A stretch of 28,763 bases of DNA. It comes from Saccoglossus kowalevskii (lineage: Eukaryota; Hemichordata; Enteropneusta; Harrimaniidae). The stretch lies in NCBI RefSeq assembly GCF_000003605.2, contig NW_003147276.1:38514-67276 (forward strand), given 5' to 3'. The position numbers were made by a program, and so were the translations under genes. Within the stretch, counting starts at the first letter, position 1, and each line of letters starts with the position of its first letter. Positions 10,148 through 21,466 of this stretch are shown here, piece after piece. The notes under the pieces were generated by a model. The model had not been told where the DNA came from. It ran no database searches and saw only the letters and a program-made list of their open reading frames with translations.

Positions 10148-10532
10148 CTGGGAATCAATCAGACAATTGATACCAATAAATACATGTATGCCCGATTAAT
10201 TATGCACATAATATTATAGATTATTTTTTATGCATAAAACTCAGCAATTACCATTTTGTCTGTTATTGCTAACATTTTAGATATAATTTCTAAATGGCCA
10301 CACGCCTTCATATATTTTTTTAAAGTACAGACAAAATTGTAAGAGCTTTCCAGTTTATTTTAAAGTTCAGAGGATAAATAATTGATTACTTGTAATATGC
10401 CATTCTGATGGAAGACACCCCTTATCAAACTGGAAGACATTCACTGTTTATAGAAGACATACAGTACAAGCCTTCAGAAAGTCTTCATATATGCAAAATA
10501 TTTAAATTGTCTGAAAGTGTCAAAAAGGGAAT

Positions 10533-10977
10533 GAGAAGGCTTGCTGAAGTCTAAAGAGATGCAAAGGTTAGCTGAAGGCTATTACGAAGACTAAAGAGAA
10601 GGTTACCTGAAGGCTAGTACGAAGACTAATAAGAAGGTTAGCTGAAGGCTAGTAAGAAGACTAATAAGAAGGTTAGATGAAGACAAGAAAGAAGACTAAT
10701 AAGTAGGTTAGCTGAAGACTAGAAAGAAGACTGATAAGAAGGTTAGATGAAGGCTAGAGAGAAGACTAATAAGAAGGTTAGATGAAGGCTAGAGAGAAGA
10801 CTAATAAGAAGGTTAGATGAAGGCTAGAGAGAAGACAAATAAGAATATTAGCTGAAGGCTATTAAGAAAACTAATAAGGTTAGATGAAGGCTAGAGAGAA
10901 GACTAATAAGAAGGTTAGATGAAGGCTAGAGAGAAGGTTAGCTGAAGGCTATTGAGAAGACTGGAGAGAAGGTTAGC
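10533..10977. repeat. 35-bp tandem array, about 12-13 copies
   Basis: The plus-strand unit is purine-rich: AAGAAGGTTAGATGAAGGCT followed by AGAGAGAAGACTAAT. Clean copies sit at 10741, 10776 and 10811. The edges are degenerate, beginning about GAGAAGGCTTGCTGAAG. On the sense (minus) strand each unit gives CTAAC, a pyrimidine-rich stretch and TCTTCTCTCTAG, a close match to a branch site, polypyrimidine tract and 3' AG. The array ends 385 nt upstream of the acceptor of exon C. Confidence 0.93.
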
Positions 10978-12615
10978 TTTTGACTGAGCAATCATCCGTT
11001 GATACTATCCACACTTGTGGTAAAGAATGTTTTCAAATCATTGAACACTTACAATGCCAGACTACAATTAGATTAATGAGCTGCAGGCCATTTTAAGTTT
11101 TTGTACTTTTAATTGGTTTCACATTTAAGTCTGATAAATTTAAAATGAAACATATTAATGTACATCTAAAATACATTATATTCAAAATAATAACTACCCC
11201 CGGTAAGTCAAATAAGAAAAATTACAAGAAGTCCAAGAATACAAAACAAATATCTGACAATAATTGACAAAACAATCTACAAGAACAAAACACAACAACT
11301 GACAAGTAGACCACACTACATAGTTAAAACAGTAATGAATAATATATGATAAATACCCGTAGTAACTTTCTTTTCAAAAGTATGTATTATCTCCTACAAT
11401 GTATGTTTATTCACAGAATAACTTTCAACACATTTGTACACATTTTAATCATCCCCCAATATTTTTTTTTTTGTATTTATAAACTTTTATTGGAGTTTGC
11501 ACTGAAATTAACATCTTACATACCTGGTTTGTACATTACAAATTGCAATTAATCTACATATTGTGAAGTGGATTGGGTAACATTTTTCATAAAATATCCA
11601 CATTTCTTGTTATGAGAAGTCAACTTATTCCGTCGGACAGCAATGAAGTACTCTATCTCCAGGAAATATTTTACATATCTTCATCCCCCAATATTTGTTT
11701 TTCTTTGTGTGTTTATTATAGTCTGCATTTGATTCATCTTATATTTATTAGCCTACCAGACTTGTATTTATGATCTGATCCAATCTACCCTGTCTTGTTA
11801 GTAAGGCAGCATCCATCGCCTCAGCTAACTTTTCACTCAGTCTTAGCTTTCGCTGTTTCTGCGAGGTGTACATGTGCAGCTTCTATGGCATAATAACAAA
11901 CCTACTCCAGGTAGTTTATAGCTTTTGCTGTTCTATCAGACCTATCACAACTACTGCCCATTTATCTTGTACTAATAATTACTGATGCTTAACACTGAAG
12001 TAAACAATTGTTTAGCTTTATTGCAGTTTTGTATTTTCCAGGTGATTGCTTTCAATGTAATACTGTTTTCAAGATGCTTGTATCAGCAGTGACTACTGCA
12101 CTAATTGACCATCTTTTCTTGGGAGGGAACTGTGGAACTTAGTGAATTTGAACAGCTTAGCCTCTGTGTTATTAGTTCACTTTCAATATTTTTCAGGCAG
12201 ATTGGTCCTAATCGTTACCAAATACAGTTTGTTGACCGGTTTTGGAATGTTGCATGAACCAATTTTTCTTATCTGTATATACCGGTATATCAATCTAGCA
12301 CTTGATTACACTTATCTAGATTTATACACCAATTCATGGATTAAATACAGTGCCTGCACACTGGTTTCTATATCAATATTACAGTTGCATATGAATATTT
12401 CAATACAGATTTGTTTAATAATAAACTGATCAGTTGATGTGTCAGCTAAATTTCAAGATTTCTTAGGTGAATGCCAGAATATGTGATGATCCTCCTTAAT
12501 TTTATCGAAAGATTATAAAAACAAGGAAAATATAAATATTATTTGTGATGTGATGTGATCACAGTAATAATAAATTGATATAGATCTCACTGAAAATTAT
12601 AATTCATCATGAAAA

Positions 12616-12827
12616 TACTGTAGAATACTTTATTTTCGCTTGGAATTTATTTTCGCTATTTTCGCTGAAGGGATGATTCCGTGAAAATAAAATCCAGCGA
12701 ATATACTTTTTTTCCTACACTTCACATTAATCTCATCAAAAATCAGTGAAAATAAATTCCAAGCAAAAGGCCCAAAAAGCCTTTTCAGCGAAAATTAATT
12801 CCAGCGAAAATAAAATATTCCACAGTA
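12616..12827. mobile_element. MITE-like element with about 40-bp terminal inverted repeats and TA flanks
   Basis: The left end, CTGTAGAATACTTTATTTTC from 12618, is matched by the inverted right end, whose complement reads CTGTGGAATATTTTATTTTC from 12825. The match continues through GGAATT and TTTTCGCT for about 40 bp with three mismatches and one indel. Both ends are bordered by TA, as expected for a Tc1/mariner-type target duplication. The interior (about 130 bp) has no coding capacity and repeats TTTTCGC-like motifs. It is non-autonomous. Superfamily assignment from TA alone is tentative. Confidence 0.8.
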
Positions 12828-12909
12828 CATCAACAAATTTCAAAATACAAATTATAACAACTATAATAAATCTCTCTGTACCTTGTCATGCTATGAATGT
12901 GGGCAAAGT

Positions 12910-12980
12910 ATAATAAAAGCCACAGTTTGCGAGTTGAGACTTTCCAAACTATGTTGAATCTGACAGGTAATGACACATTG
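12910..12980 (+). repeat. Dispersed repeat, copy 1
   Basis: Contains ATAATAAAAGCCACAG, then GCGAGTTGAG and ATCTGACAGGTAAT. It matches 13965-14035 over about 70 bp with several substitutions, in the same orientation. Probably a fragment of a short interspersed element. Confidence 0.7.
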
Positions 12981-13964
12981 TTTATAGTTTGTCATTCAAA
13001 ATATCAGTCAGGTTGATTCACTGGCCTATAAAGTATGTACATCTAATGTACTGTAATTGGAAGGGAGAAATACCTTCTGGACAGGACTGTGAAAATTGTG
13101 TTTAGGTAATTCTGGTGATCATAAAAGATAAGCTGTATACAGATAGACCTTAATAATTTGAATATCATCATTCTCCAGACAAATTGTTAGTGCAACATTT
13201 AGCAAATGTGAATGACCTCATCAACTATTTTTTTATTAATATTGGATGGAATTGATTTCCTACAGTTCTTGATGAAATTTTTCAGTAATATATGGAAAAC
13301 TTTATAACAAAAGTTCAAAGGATTTACAATGTATTACAGGAATTTGTTTTTTCATGTAGAATGCAAGCGTTGACTTCATAGATACTTACCCATTACTCTC
13401 AACTAACAGTGACATCTTCCTTTGTCAAGATGCATTATAACAAACATCAGTTTGTTTTGATAACAAATCATGATTCTGTGTCAAGTTCAGAAACTTTATG
13501 AGAGATCGTAATAATTGCTATAATATTTCTGTGCAGTTCTTCAATATAATTATGAATGAATGCCATTTAATTTGACAAAAACATCCACTATCTCTGATAC
13601 AAACAAAACCAATATTCAACTACTTGGTCAAACACCATTTAAAGATAATTTAATGATCTCCGAGCTTACTAGTTGATGTTCAAATTGCTACCATGTGTGT
13701 TTCACTTTTATTAGGATGTAACCACACACTTTGATGTTGTTGGTGTTTGGGAATGCAGAGAAGCATTTTTGGCCCAGGGCAATTAAATCTGATGTTGACT
13801 TTATTTTAACACCAATGAACAGGCAATTCAGATGGGGTCAAGTGCAGAGCCATGCATTACTGCAAGATGATGCGACATTAAACTGCAGCTGCACACATAT
13901 TACATTAAAACATTCATATGATCACTCTAAGGTCATTCTGTCATACTTTGCTCACATACATAGC

Positions 13965-14035
13965 ATAATAAAGGCCACAGTTGGCGAGTTGAGTCTTTCT
14001 ACACTATGTTGCATCTGACAGGTAATTACAAATTG
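13965..14035 (+). repeat. Dispersed repeat, copy 2
   Basis: Second copy of the repeat at 12910: CATAATAAAGGCCACAG, GCGAGTTGAG, ATCTGACAGGTAAT. The 95-codon open frame on the plus strand ending here runs into the repeat and is not taken as a gene. Confidence 0.7.
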
Positions 14036-16455
14036 CCCCAAAAAATCACGAACTGTTCAAATACCAAGTAAAGTTCAATTAAGCTGATTAAATATTACAA
14101 CTGCAGATATATCGGCTTTCTGTGATGTGTGAAGAGTCACAGAGTGATGTGACAAAGACTAATATGATGATAGAGTGCTGACAATCGACAACTGTGCATC
14201 CACCCCAAGTATTGAAAGTCATAGACATCCAAGGTTATTTATTACAGCTGTAATTCCACTGCTAAAAGGATCAAATTCCATTCATTAACTTCAAGCTGTG
14301 CATTGACATGGTTCAGAGCTATGATCTATGTAGTTTCACCTCTGATGAGTGGAAATATTTATTCTAATTAATACAAACAAATCTCAGATTTAAACTATCA
14401 ATCAATTTGTTGCCATGAACAATACCAATCACTGTCCATGATGTTCTAAGTAGTTAGATTGTAACTGAATGGTTAAACCCGTTGTCTTTTTAGTTACTTC
14501 AAAACATAACTGTCATCTTAAATTAGCAAAAATAACATAGTAGCTAAATTAAATTCAGGAAAATCAAAATGTATCACTAACAGAAGCACGTGTACTGTGT
14601 ATATGCAGGATCATTGTAATTAAATTCCTACACATTGTACACTGAGTAGGGTATAGGCATTTCATTGCCAATAACAAAGTATACTGTTATTTGTAAACAA
14701 AAAAAACACTCGCTTGCACCAGAATGTACCTCTGCAGTCTGTCTTTTAGTTAACTCCAAGTTTGTTGATGGGGATGATGAATGTATGTACATAAGGGGAC
14801 GTTTACTGTAAGACATTTGCTTCTAAGTTATAAAGAATGTACTGTAAACCTCTTTAATAAATGTTGTGCGTCAGCAGGGCACTACAACAGAGAGTGTTAC
14901 CATAGCAACTTTTGACATAAATTCATCAAATCAAAAAATTCCTATCATCGAAAGTTAGGCAGTTAAAATTAGTTGGCAATAATGATAGAACCAAGTTCAA
15001 ATAGCATCATATCAAACTGGCATATCCCGATTTACATTTTTACAAGTCGAAAAAACAGATACTGATAACACAACACTTGAACCAATCAGTGAGAGGAAGT
15101 TAAGTGAACTTTAAGGCATTTTCAGATATAGGTGATGAGAGAATTTTTATACTTTTGTCAACAATCATCAACAATATATTATATTTATAATCTGAAGTAA
15201 CACTGTTGAATGGTACACACAAATTGCCTGCACATGTGATTGTCATTTCAAGTGAAAGCAGCTGGAAATGTGACTGTTATTTTGACAATGTCATCGTTCT
15301 GTCAGTTCAACATCAGGAAAGCAGCAATTGCTAAATCATTAACAGTATAATAAGGTCAATTATTGGATTAGACTGAGAGGATCAACAAATTATTGAAGTG
15401 ATTCATTTACAGTGCAATAACAACAGGTTACTTGAATTAAAATGACAGATGCTACCGGAAATATTTTAAGTATATGGTCAAATTATTGAACTGTTACAAT
15501 AACATTTCATATTGGTGATAAAATGACTTGATCATTAGTTTGCTAGACAAATGTCCAATTGAAAAAAAAGACCCACACACAACTACTAGTCACCGAATAC
15601 ATAATAAATTATTTTTCATTATTAAACCTTATATTTCACCATATTGTTTTTTGAATGTTAATGTTTGTTAATGGTTTATTTTTCCTACAAAATAATTTTA
15701 AAATTTTTGTCTGAATATATATGTATAAACAAAATTTGTGAAAGTGTGACCGTAATACAGTAAATATGGTAATGGTTATGAATAAAGCTAACTGTCACTT
15801 ACATGAGTCAGACATGTCAGTTATGAGTTACAACTTACAGTTGAACCATAGGGATGTTGCACATACATACTTGTATCAAGTTTGTATAAAGAGAGTTTGA
15901 CAACAAATGAAAACCAAACAAATGACTTGTTCCTCCATACAAAATAACTAGAAAATAACTAAATGACAACTGGTAAATGGAACCTGTTGTTAGCAGGATT
16001 AAACTGCCTGGTAACATACTTTCAGTGGCCAATTTTTAATATAGTTCTATCATTGGCTGTTTGAAATAGCATTGCCCCCCACTGCAGAGTTTGACAAGGC
16101 CCTGACACTTGTGTAATCTGTATCAGCTTATGACCTCGTGATTAATTGTCTTGTGATATCTTGACAGGTTTTTGTGGCCTATTAAGAATGATCACTTAAA
16201 GTCTACACTGAATCTGTGAATTAACGAGACAAAGATTACTTTATCAAAGATAACTTTATCAGTTAATTGGACTGACTGTGCCTAATTGAATACTGATATT
16301 TACCATAAAGTCTAAAACTATTTCACCTATCCGATATTTTGTGTGTGAAAGGATATTATAGTACATTCCTGTGAATCATGCTGCATTGGAATATTTCAGT
16401 TATAGAACACTGTAAAAAATATTTAAATAAGTAATATTATTATACATCTGTCACC

Positions 16456-16500
16456 GTAACGCCACAAGTTACAGCGTACCGTAATTTTGTGGTGTTTTAC
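16456..16500. repeat. Imperfect hairpin
   Basis: GTAACGCCACAAGTTAC pairs imperfectly with GTAATTTTGTGGTGTTTTA across a short loop (AGCGTACC). The stem includes GCCACAA/TTGTGGT. Confidence 0.5.
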
Positions 16501-16677
16501 AGAGTATTTTCATACTACCATATATGGAATGATTTTGCACATAAGCGTCCTCTAATAATAAAAACAAACATGGCTGTCACCAAAGTTTGACACAAAGAAG
16601 TCGCTGATCCTGTTCTAAACTTTTTGAATTTCGGCATTTCCATGATGCATCCTTGGAGGAAAAGATGTACAATAATA

Positions 16678-16761
16678 AGGTTATTACGAGGATACCTCAA
16701 GTAAGTACTCAGGCAGTACGCTGTCGCATCAACCTCAGCTGAGGTATCCTCGTAATAACCT
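16678..16761. repeat. Perfect 22-bp inverted repeat with nested palindrome
   Basis: The arms at 16678-16699 and 16740-16761 are exactly complementary (left arm begins AGGTTATTACG and ends GATACCTCA) and are separated by 40 nt. The inner edge of the right arm overlaps the palindrome CCTCAGCTGAGG at 16733-16744. Probably a foldback or MITE remnant. The 84-nt length also allows an RNA hairpin. Confidence 0.88.
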
Positions 16762-16814
16762 CAAATTATACTAGTTTCTGGACATTTGATGTAGCCAGGG
16801 TTTTTTATTTTTCC

Positions 16815-16912
16815 AAATAAATGAATGAAAAATCAGTGAAATATAAATGAAGAAATAAATTAGTAAATGAATGATTGAATTAATGTATGAATGATGAAAA
16901 AATTAACAAACA
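16815..16912. repeat. Degenerate AATG/AAAT simple-sequence tract
   Basis: Runs of AATAAATGAATG, AAATGAATGATTGAAT and TGTATGAATGATG without strict periodicity. It directly precedes the first large duplicated block. Confidence 0.6.
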
Positions 16913-16940
16913 CATACTGTTACATTGTATTCAAGATGTG

Positions 16941-17380
16941 TGTCTGGGTGTTCTGACTTACTCAACCATAATGACATGAAAACAGACATTCAAAACTAAT
17001 GTGCTTGGATATCTTGGAATGTGATCATGACATCATATGGGTGTTCTCACTTTGGCGGTTTTAGAGAAGTCAATGCCCTATTCTAAGATCGTACATAACA
17101 TGAATAAAAACAGAGGTCTATAAAACACAGTTCCTCCCACCTAAATGCCAACAGATGAAAGATTACACGCCAAGATATAAACCGAGACTGAAGGCCGATA
17201 TGCTCATTTTCACATTCATTAAGGCTTAAACATTTTTTATGATGTGGAATGCATTTCACACAGCATATCAGAGTGTGGAATGATATTCAGACTGTTCACT
17301 GAAATTACAAGTCAGAGAATGACTGAGTGATAATACATATAGCATTCAAAATATTAAAATTGTACACCCACTCAGTTAGA
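16941..17380. repeat. About 440-bp direct repeat, copy 1
   Basis: Starts TGTCTGGGTGTTCTGACTTA and runs through ACATCATATGGGTGTTCTCA and GGCGGTTTTAGAGAAGTC to about TTGTACACCCACTCAG. It matches 17598-18033 closely, with divergence only at the distal end. The spacing between starts is 657 bp. Confidence 0.92.
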
Positions 17381-17597
17381 ATAATTTGCATGAAAGAGCA
17401 ACATTTAATAACAATCACTTGCAACTGTACACCTTTTAAATGATTCTTTCTTTGCAGAAACCTGTCTGGTGTAAACCAGTTACCTGTCTGATAAGGGGCA
17501 CACCAGAAACCAGTCTGAGCTGATGTAAATTGGAAAACTCTGTGCATGTCTCTTTAACACAATGCTATAATACAGATCTTCTAAGATGAGTTGTCAG

Positions 17598-18033
17598 TGT
17601 CTGGGTGTTCTGACTTTAATACTCAACGATAATGACATGAAAACAGACATTCAAAACTAATGTGCTTGGATATCTTGGAATGTGATCATGACATCATATG
17701 GGTGTTCTCACTTTGGCGGTTTTAGAGAAGTCAATGCCCTATTCCAAGATCGTACATGACATGAATTAAAACAGAGGTCTATAAAACACAGTTCCTCCCA
17801 CCTAAATGTCAACAGATGAAAGATTACACGCCAAGATATAAACCGAGACTGAAGGCCGATATGCTCATTTTCACATTCATTAAGGCTTAAAAATTGTTTA
17901 TGATGTGGAATGCGTTTTACACAGCATATCAGAGTGTGGAATGATATTCAGACTGTTCACTGAAATTACAAGTCAGAGAATGACTGAGTGATATTACATC
18001 TTGGTTTCAAAATACTATATTTGTACACCCACC
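17598..18033. repeat. About 440-bp direct repeat, copy 2
   Basis: Near-identical to 16941-17380. Differences include ATTCTAAGATCG versus ATTCCAAGATCG, ACATTTTTT versus AAATTGTTT, and a short insertion near 17616. About 220-260 bp of unshared sequence lies between the copies. Confidence 0.92.
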
Positions 18034-18058
18034 TAGTCAGCCAGTTTGAATCAAAGTG

Positions 18059-18492
18059 CAAAACAAAATGATGCCATGGGTGACGTTAATGACGTTTGAA
18101 TGAAATCAATCAAAAGCCAGCATAATAAACTGTTGATGACACAGCCATACATGCATGTTGGTTTTTGGTGTTTCTCTGAACAAAAATGGCCACTAGTCGG
18201 TCAAAGATCAATAACAAATTATTATCCCACTATGACTTATTTTGTATCAACTTTTAACAAAATTAGTCCAGGCAAAACAAAATGATGTCAGTCAATAAAC
18301 CACCATGGGTGATGTTAATGCCAAGTTTGAATGAAATGGTTGATGACACACTCATACATGCATGTTGATTTTTGGTGTTTTTCTGAACAAAAATGGTCAC
18401 TAGTCGGCCAAAGATAAAAAAAAAATTAAATAAAGAATTATTATCCCACTATGACTTTTCTGTACTAACTTTTAACAAAATCAGTCCAGGCA
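18059..18492. repeat. Two-copy tandem duplication, about 213-220 bp
   Basis: GCAAAACAAAATGATG starts at 18059 and 18272. Both copies carry CATACATGCATGTTG, CACTAGTCGG, TTATTATCCCACTATGACTT and end TAGTCCAGGC/CAGTCCAGGC. Moderate divergence. It lies just after the larger duplication. Confidence 0.9.
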
Positions 18493-20732
18493 TATCGGAG
18501 ATATGACGATTAATGAATACAAGGATGCATGCACAGACAGAACCAAAAACATAAGTTTTGTACTTTGTCTGACAGGGACTAATCAGTAAAAGAAACATAT
18601 ATGGATATTATTGTATAAAATAAGTGATGTCAGATGTACCAAAAGAGTGAACAAATCCTGCTCCAGATGAAAAGAAAGAAGACATTGAGAGCAATTTCTA
18701 TAACATGTGAAATTTACAGTATCTCACTATGAGTTGAAATAAATACTTAGTGCGGCTGTCATCCTAAGGACACATCATATGGTGGATAGGGGCAATTGTC
18801 AGTGCATATCACAAGGCTTTATAAAAACACACAATATCAACACTGGGTGAATGAGTTTAACTCAATCAGTAGAACATCTGGAATGTATTACTTAAAGCAA
18901 ATGAAACTACTCATAAACGATGAAAAGTCACAGATACTGACCAGTACATGAAAGAAAACCATTTATTTAGTTATCAAGTACACATATTTGGAAAGAGTAG
19001 TCTACTGTTTAAGCATACTACACATAGAATTTCAATACAGAAAGTAAACATACACCATTTTATCTGGAAAGTACTAGTAAAGTTTTAAAAAAAAATGTTC
19101 AGAGTGGTCAAATTTCACATCCTTGTAATGACTTGCTCGTATAGAACACTTTATCTTCAGTATCAAAAACAAAAAACATTTCATTACAAACATTTATATG
19201 CACTGTAGAGCAAATAAGCTACACTGCAAGTCTCCCTGCATGTGAACAACTGAGTGAAGGCACCTGTAGAATATGATATACAATCCAACATCTGCCATGA
19301 ATATCTGTTAGCTCAGTATAGGTGTCAGGTGTCTGAACTGGAACTGAACTGTTTCACTATTATTGCATTCTCTATAATCATTTGATTACACATGTTTGTC
19401 AAGCATCTCATCAGATTTGTAAAAAATTACACAAGTGGTGTGGTTTGAATGATTGATTTACACAGTGTGTTTGCAAGCCAAATAGTATTACTCTTAATTG
19501 TCTTACAAAAATGTGAGGCATACAAAGGGTAGAAATAAATACTTCACAGTAATTACTGCCACAGACAGGGAAAATAAAAAAAAAATACTGATTAAGTAGA
19601 CCAGGTCAATTAACATTACAATTTAATGTGTTAATGTTGAAAGAGTTTACATTTATTACATTCCTCCGTAAAACATAGAATGAACAATTTACTATTTAGG
19701 AAATTTACATTTTGACAAACTTTTGCAACTCATGCAACCCTTAAATGATATAACCATGTCTGTGTATGTTTAATTAGCTTATTTGCATATTTATAAATGA
19801 ACACAGTTTTGACACAGGAATTGTGCTAAACTGTCTACATTTGTATTTAAAAGTCTGAGGAGAAAACTTCTCTGTACCCAAACTAATTGAATAAACCTTA
19901 ATTGAATGTATTTTTTAACATTTTTACAATTCAAAATAATGGTCAGAGAAGAGCTTATTGCTAAATGAAGAAATGACAGAATCATTGTTTTTATAAAAAC
20001 AAGTTTTGAGTATCCCTACTTTTTAGTTGCTCTTTGTCATTTACTTGATAAAATCTTCTTCTCAGCAGAAGAGTTACTAGTGATTTTAAATTTTGTTTTA
20101 CTAGTTACCCACGCCCATCCATGCAAGATGACACAAAATTTGCAATTTTTCTTGACTCACGAAAATATGTTCCTCAATAGATTTTACATGCAAATGGCCA
20201 TTGAGATGTGGTTAAAAGGGAACAGATACTATAAATTAAGGTAAGATGGCCACCGCAATTAGTATGTTAATCCAAACCAAGCCACTCACATCGTGACAGG
20301 AGCTCCGGAAATGTGCCATTTACGATGTTTAGAGATCAAGCTGTGATCCAAATACATTTCTACAAGGGCATGAATATGTACGCTAGCGATTACACTCGTC
20401 TTGTTGGGCTTTTGATGTATAAATGTTGTTGTTTTCGATCGAAATGTGTTGCGACCAGTGAAAATTCTGATTTTAAAATGGCAGCTAATGTATGCAAAAT
20501 GCCTGTCAATCACAGTTTGAGTAAGCGAGCATAAAAAGCATTCATTTACTTCGTGGACAGAGGCAGAGTCGATTACCCATGAGCAAGTCGTGCAATATAT
20601 GGGATTGAGTGGTTCCCCTTTAAGAGTGAGGGAGCCACAACACTTGTTTTTTGACCCTCAAACTGTGTTCCATTCTTCCTGTCACATCCACTCAAATCTC
20701 ATTCTCAATGAAAGCTGAAAATGTTATCCTAC

Positions 20733-20952
20733 CTGTCTGTGTGTTGTAAGAACTGGAAGTCATCTCCTTCTCGTATGGGAAAGTTATTCCTTAGCCATAT
20801 TACACTAGGTTTGGGGTTTCCAGACACAACACATTCAAAACTAACAGCTTGTCCCTCAATCACATCCTGTTTCATCAGCTTCTTAACAAATTTTGGAGCA
20901 TCTTCTGTTTCTGGTGCTGTGAAGTAACTATCACTGTCACTGGCAGTGAGCT
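20733..20952 (-). CDS. Exon B: linker and N-terminal half of Ig domain 1
   Basis: A 220-nt internal exon. The acceptor is a T-run ending CAG before 20952 (using the next AG, two bases on, would break the frame fit with exon A) and the donor is ACAG/GTAGGA. It enters in phase 1, making Glu with exon A, and leaves in phase 2. It begins with a linker LTASDSDSYFTAPETED, then APKFVKKLMKQDVIEGQAV opens an I-set Ig domain at about residue 77. SFECVVSGNPKPSVIWL supplies the B-strand Cys (residue 99) and the core Trp (111), and RNNFPIREGDDFQFLQHTD leads into exon C. Here the intron falls between the D/E strands rather than inside the Trp codon as in Ig2, so the two Ig domains do not share an intron position. 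Confidence 0.92.
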
Positions 20953-21228
20953 CTGAAAAAAAAGTAATTTATATATTTAATATAATATAATCAGTATGAT
21001 TGAAGATAAATATTAACTCACTGAGAAATCTTGCCATCTGACTTTGAAAATTGCAAGAAAAAAAAGTGGTCAAAAAAATGCTGAGTGGTTAATATGTATT
21101 CATGTGTTATGAAAAAGACAGTATTCTTGGAATGCACAAAGCGATGTTACCATAGAAAAGATTTCAATTCGTGGCCAAAAGGACAAAAATCATTAACTTC
21201 ACAAGCTGGTTTTGCTAGACCTGCTCAT

Positions 21229-21466
21229 GATTGAATCCAGATACATAAATTTATCAGTACCGGTAGTATTTCTCACTAGAAACTTAATATCAATATACAG
21301 CTTGCCTGTGATTGAGTCCAATAAACATAAATTTATCAAGTGTACATCTCCAAGTATTTCTCACTACAAACTTATCAATATACAGCCTTCTGTTGATTGA
21401 ATCCAGATACATAAATTTATCAGTAGTATTTCTCACTACAAACTTATCAATATACAGCCTGCTGGT
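21229..21466. repeat. Three-copy tandem repeat, units 81, 85 and 72 bp
   Basis: Copies start at 21229, 21310 and 21395 with GATTGARTCCA and share ACATAAATTTATCA, GTATTTCTCACTA and AATATACAGC. Differences are small indels, including an ACCGGT insertion in copy 1. The array ends 276 nt upstream of the acceptor of exon B. Open frames on both strands here are repeat artefacts. Confidence 0.9.

Larger units (their letters stand above)
10148..20732 (-). other. Intron B-C (10,585 bp), phase 2
   Basis: The longest intron, lying inside Ig1. It contains the 35-bp array (10533-10977), a MITE-like element (12616-12827), a dispersed repeat pair (12910/13965), a hairpin (16678-16761), duplicated blocks (16941-18033 and 18059-18492) and a patch around 20220-20640 with more CpG than its surroundings. 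Stretches 10978-12615, 14036-16440 and 18500-20220 are AT-rich with no recognised gene. Confidence 0.9.

Noticed and set aside
12142-12429. 95-codon plus-strand open frame rich in hydrophobic residues
   Set aside because: AT-rich sequence biased to Leu/Ile/Tyr codons. There is no motif, and it lies within the long intron of a gene on the opposite strand.
13731-14018. 95-codon plus-strand open frame
   Set aside because: No recognisable domain, it ends in a dispersed repeat, and there is no splice or compositional support.
20286-20534. Overlapping open frames on both strands in a CpG-richer patch
   Set aside because: Neither strand gives a recognisable protein or convincing splice sites. Openness on both strands reflects composition.
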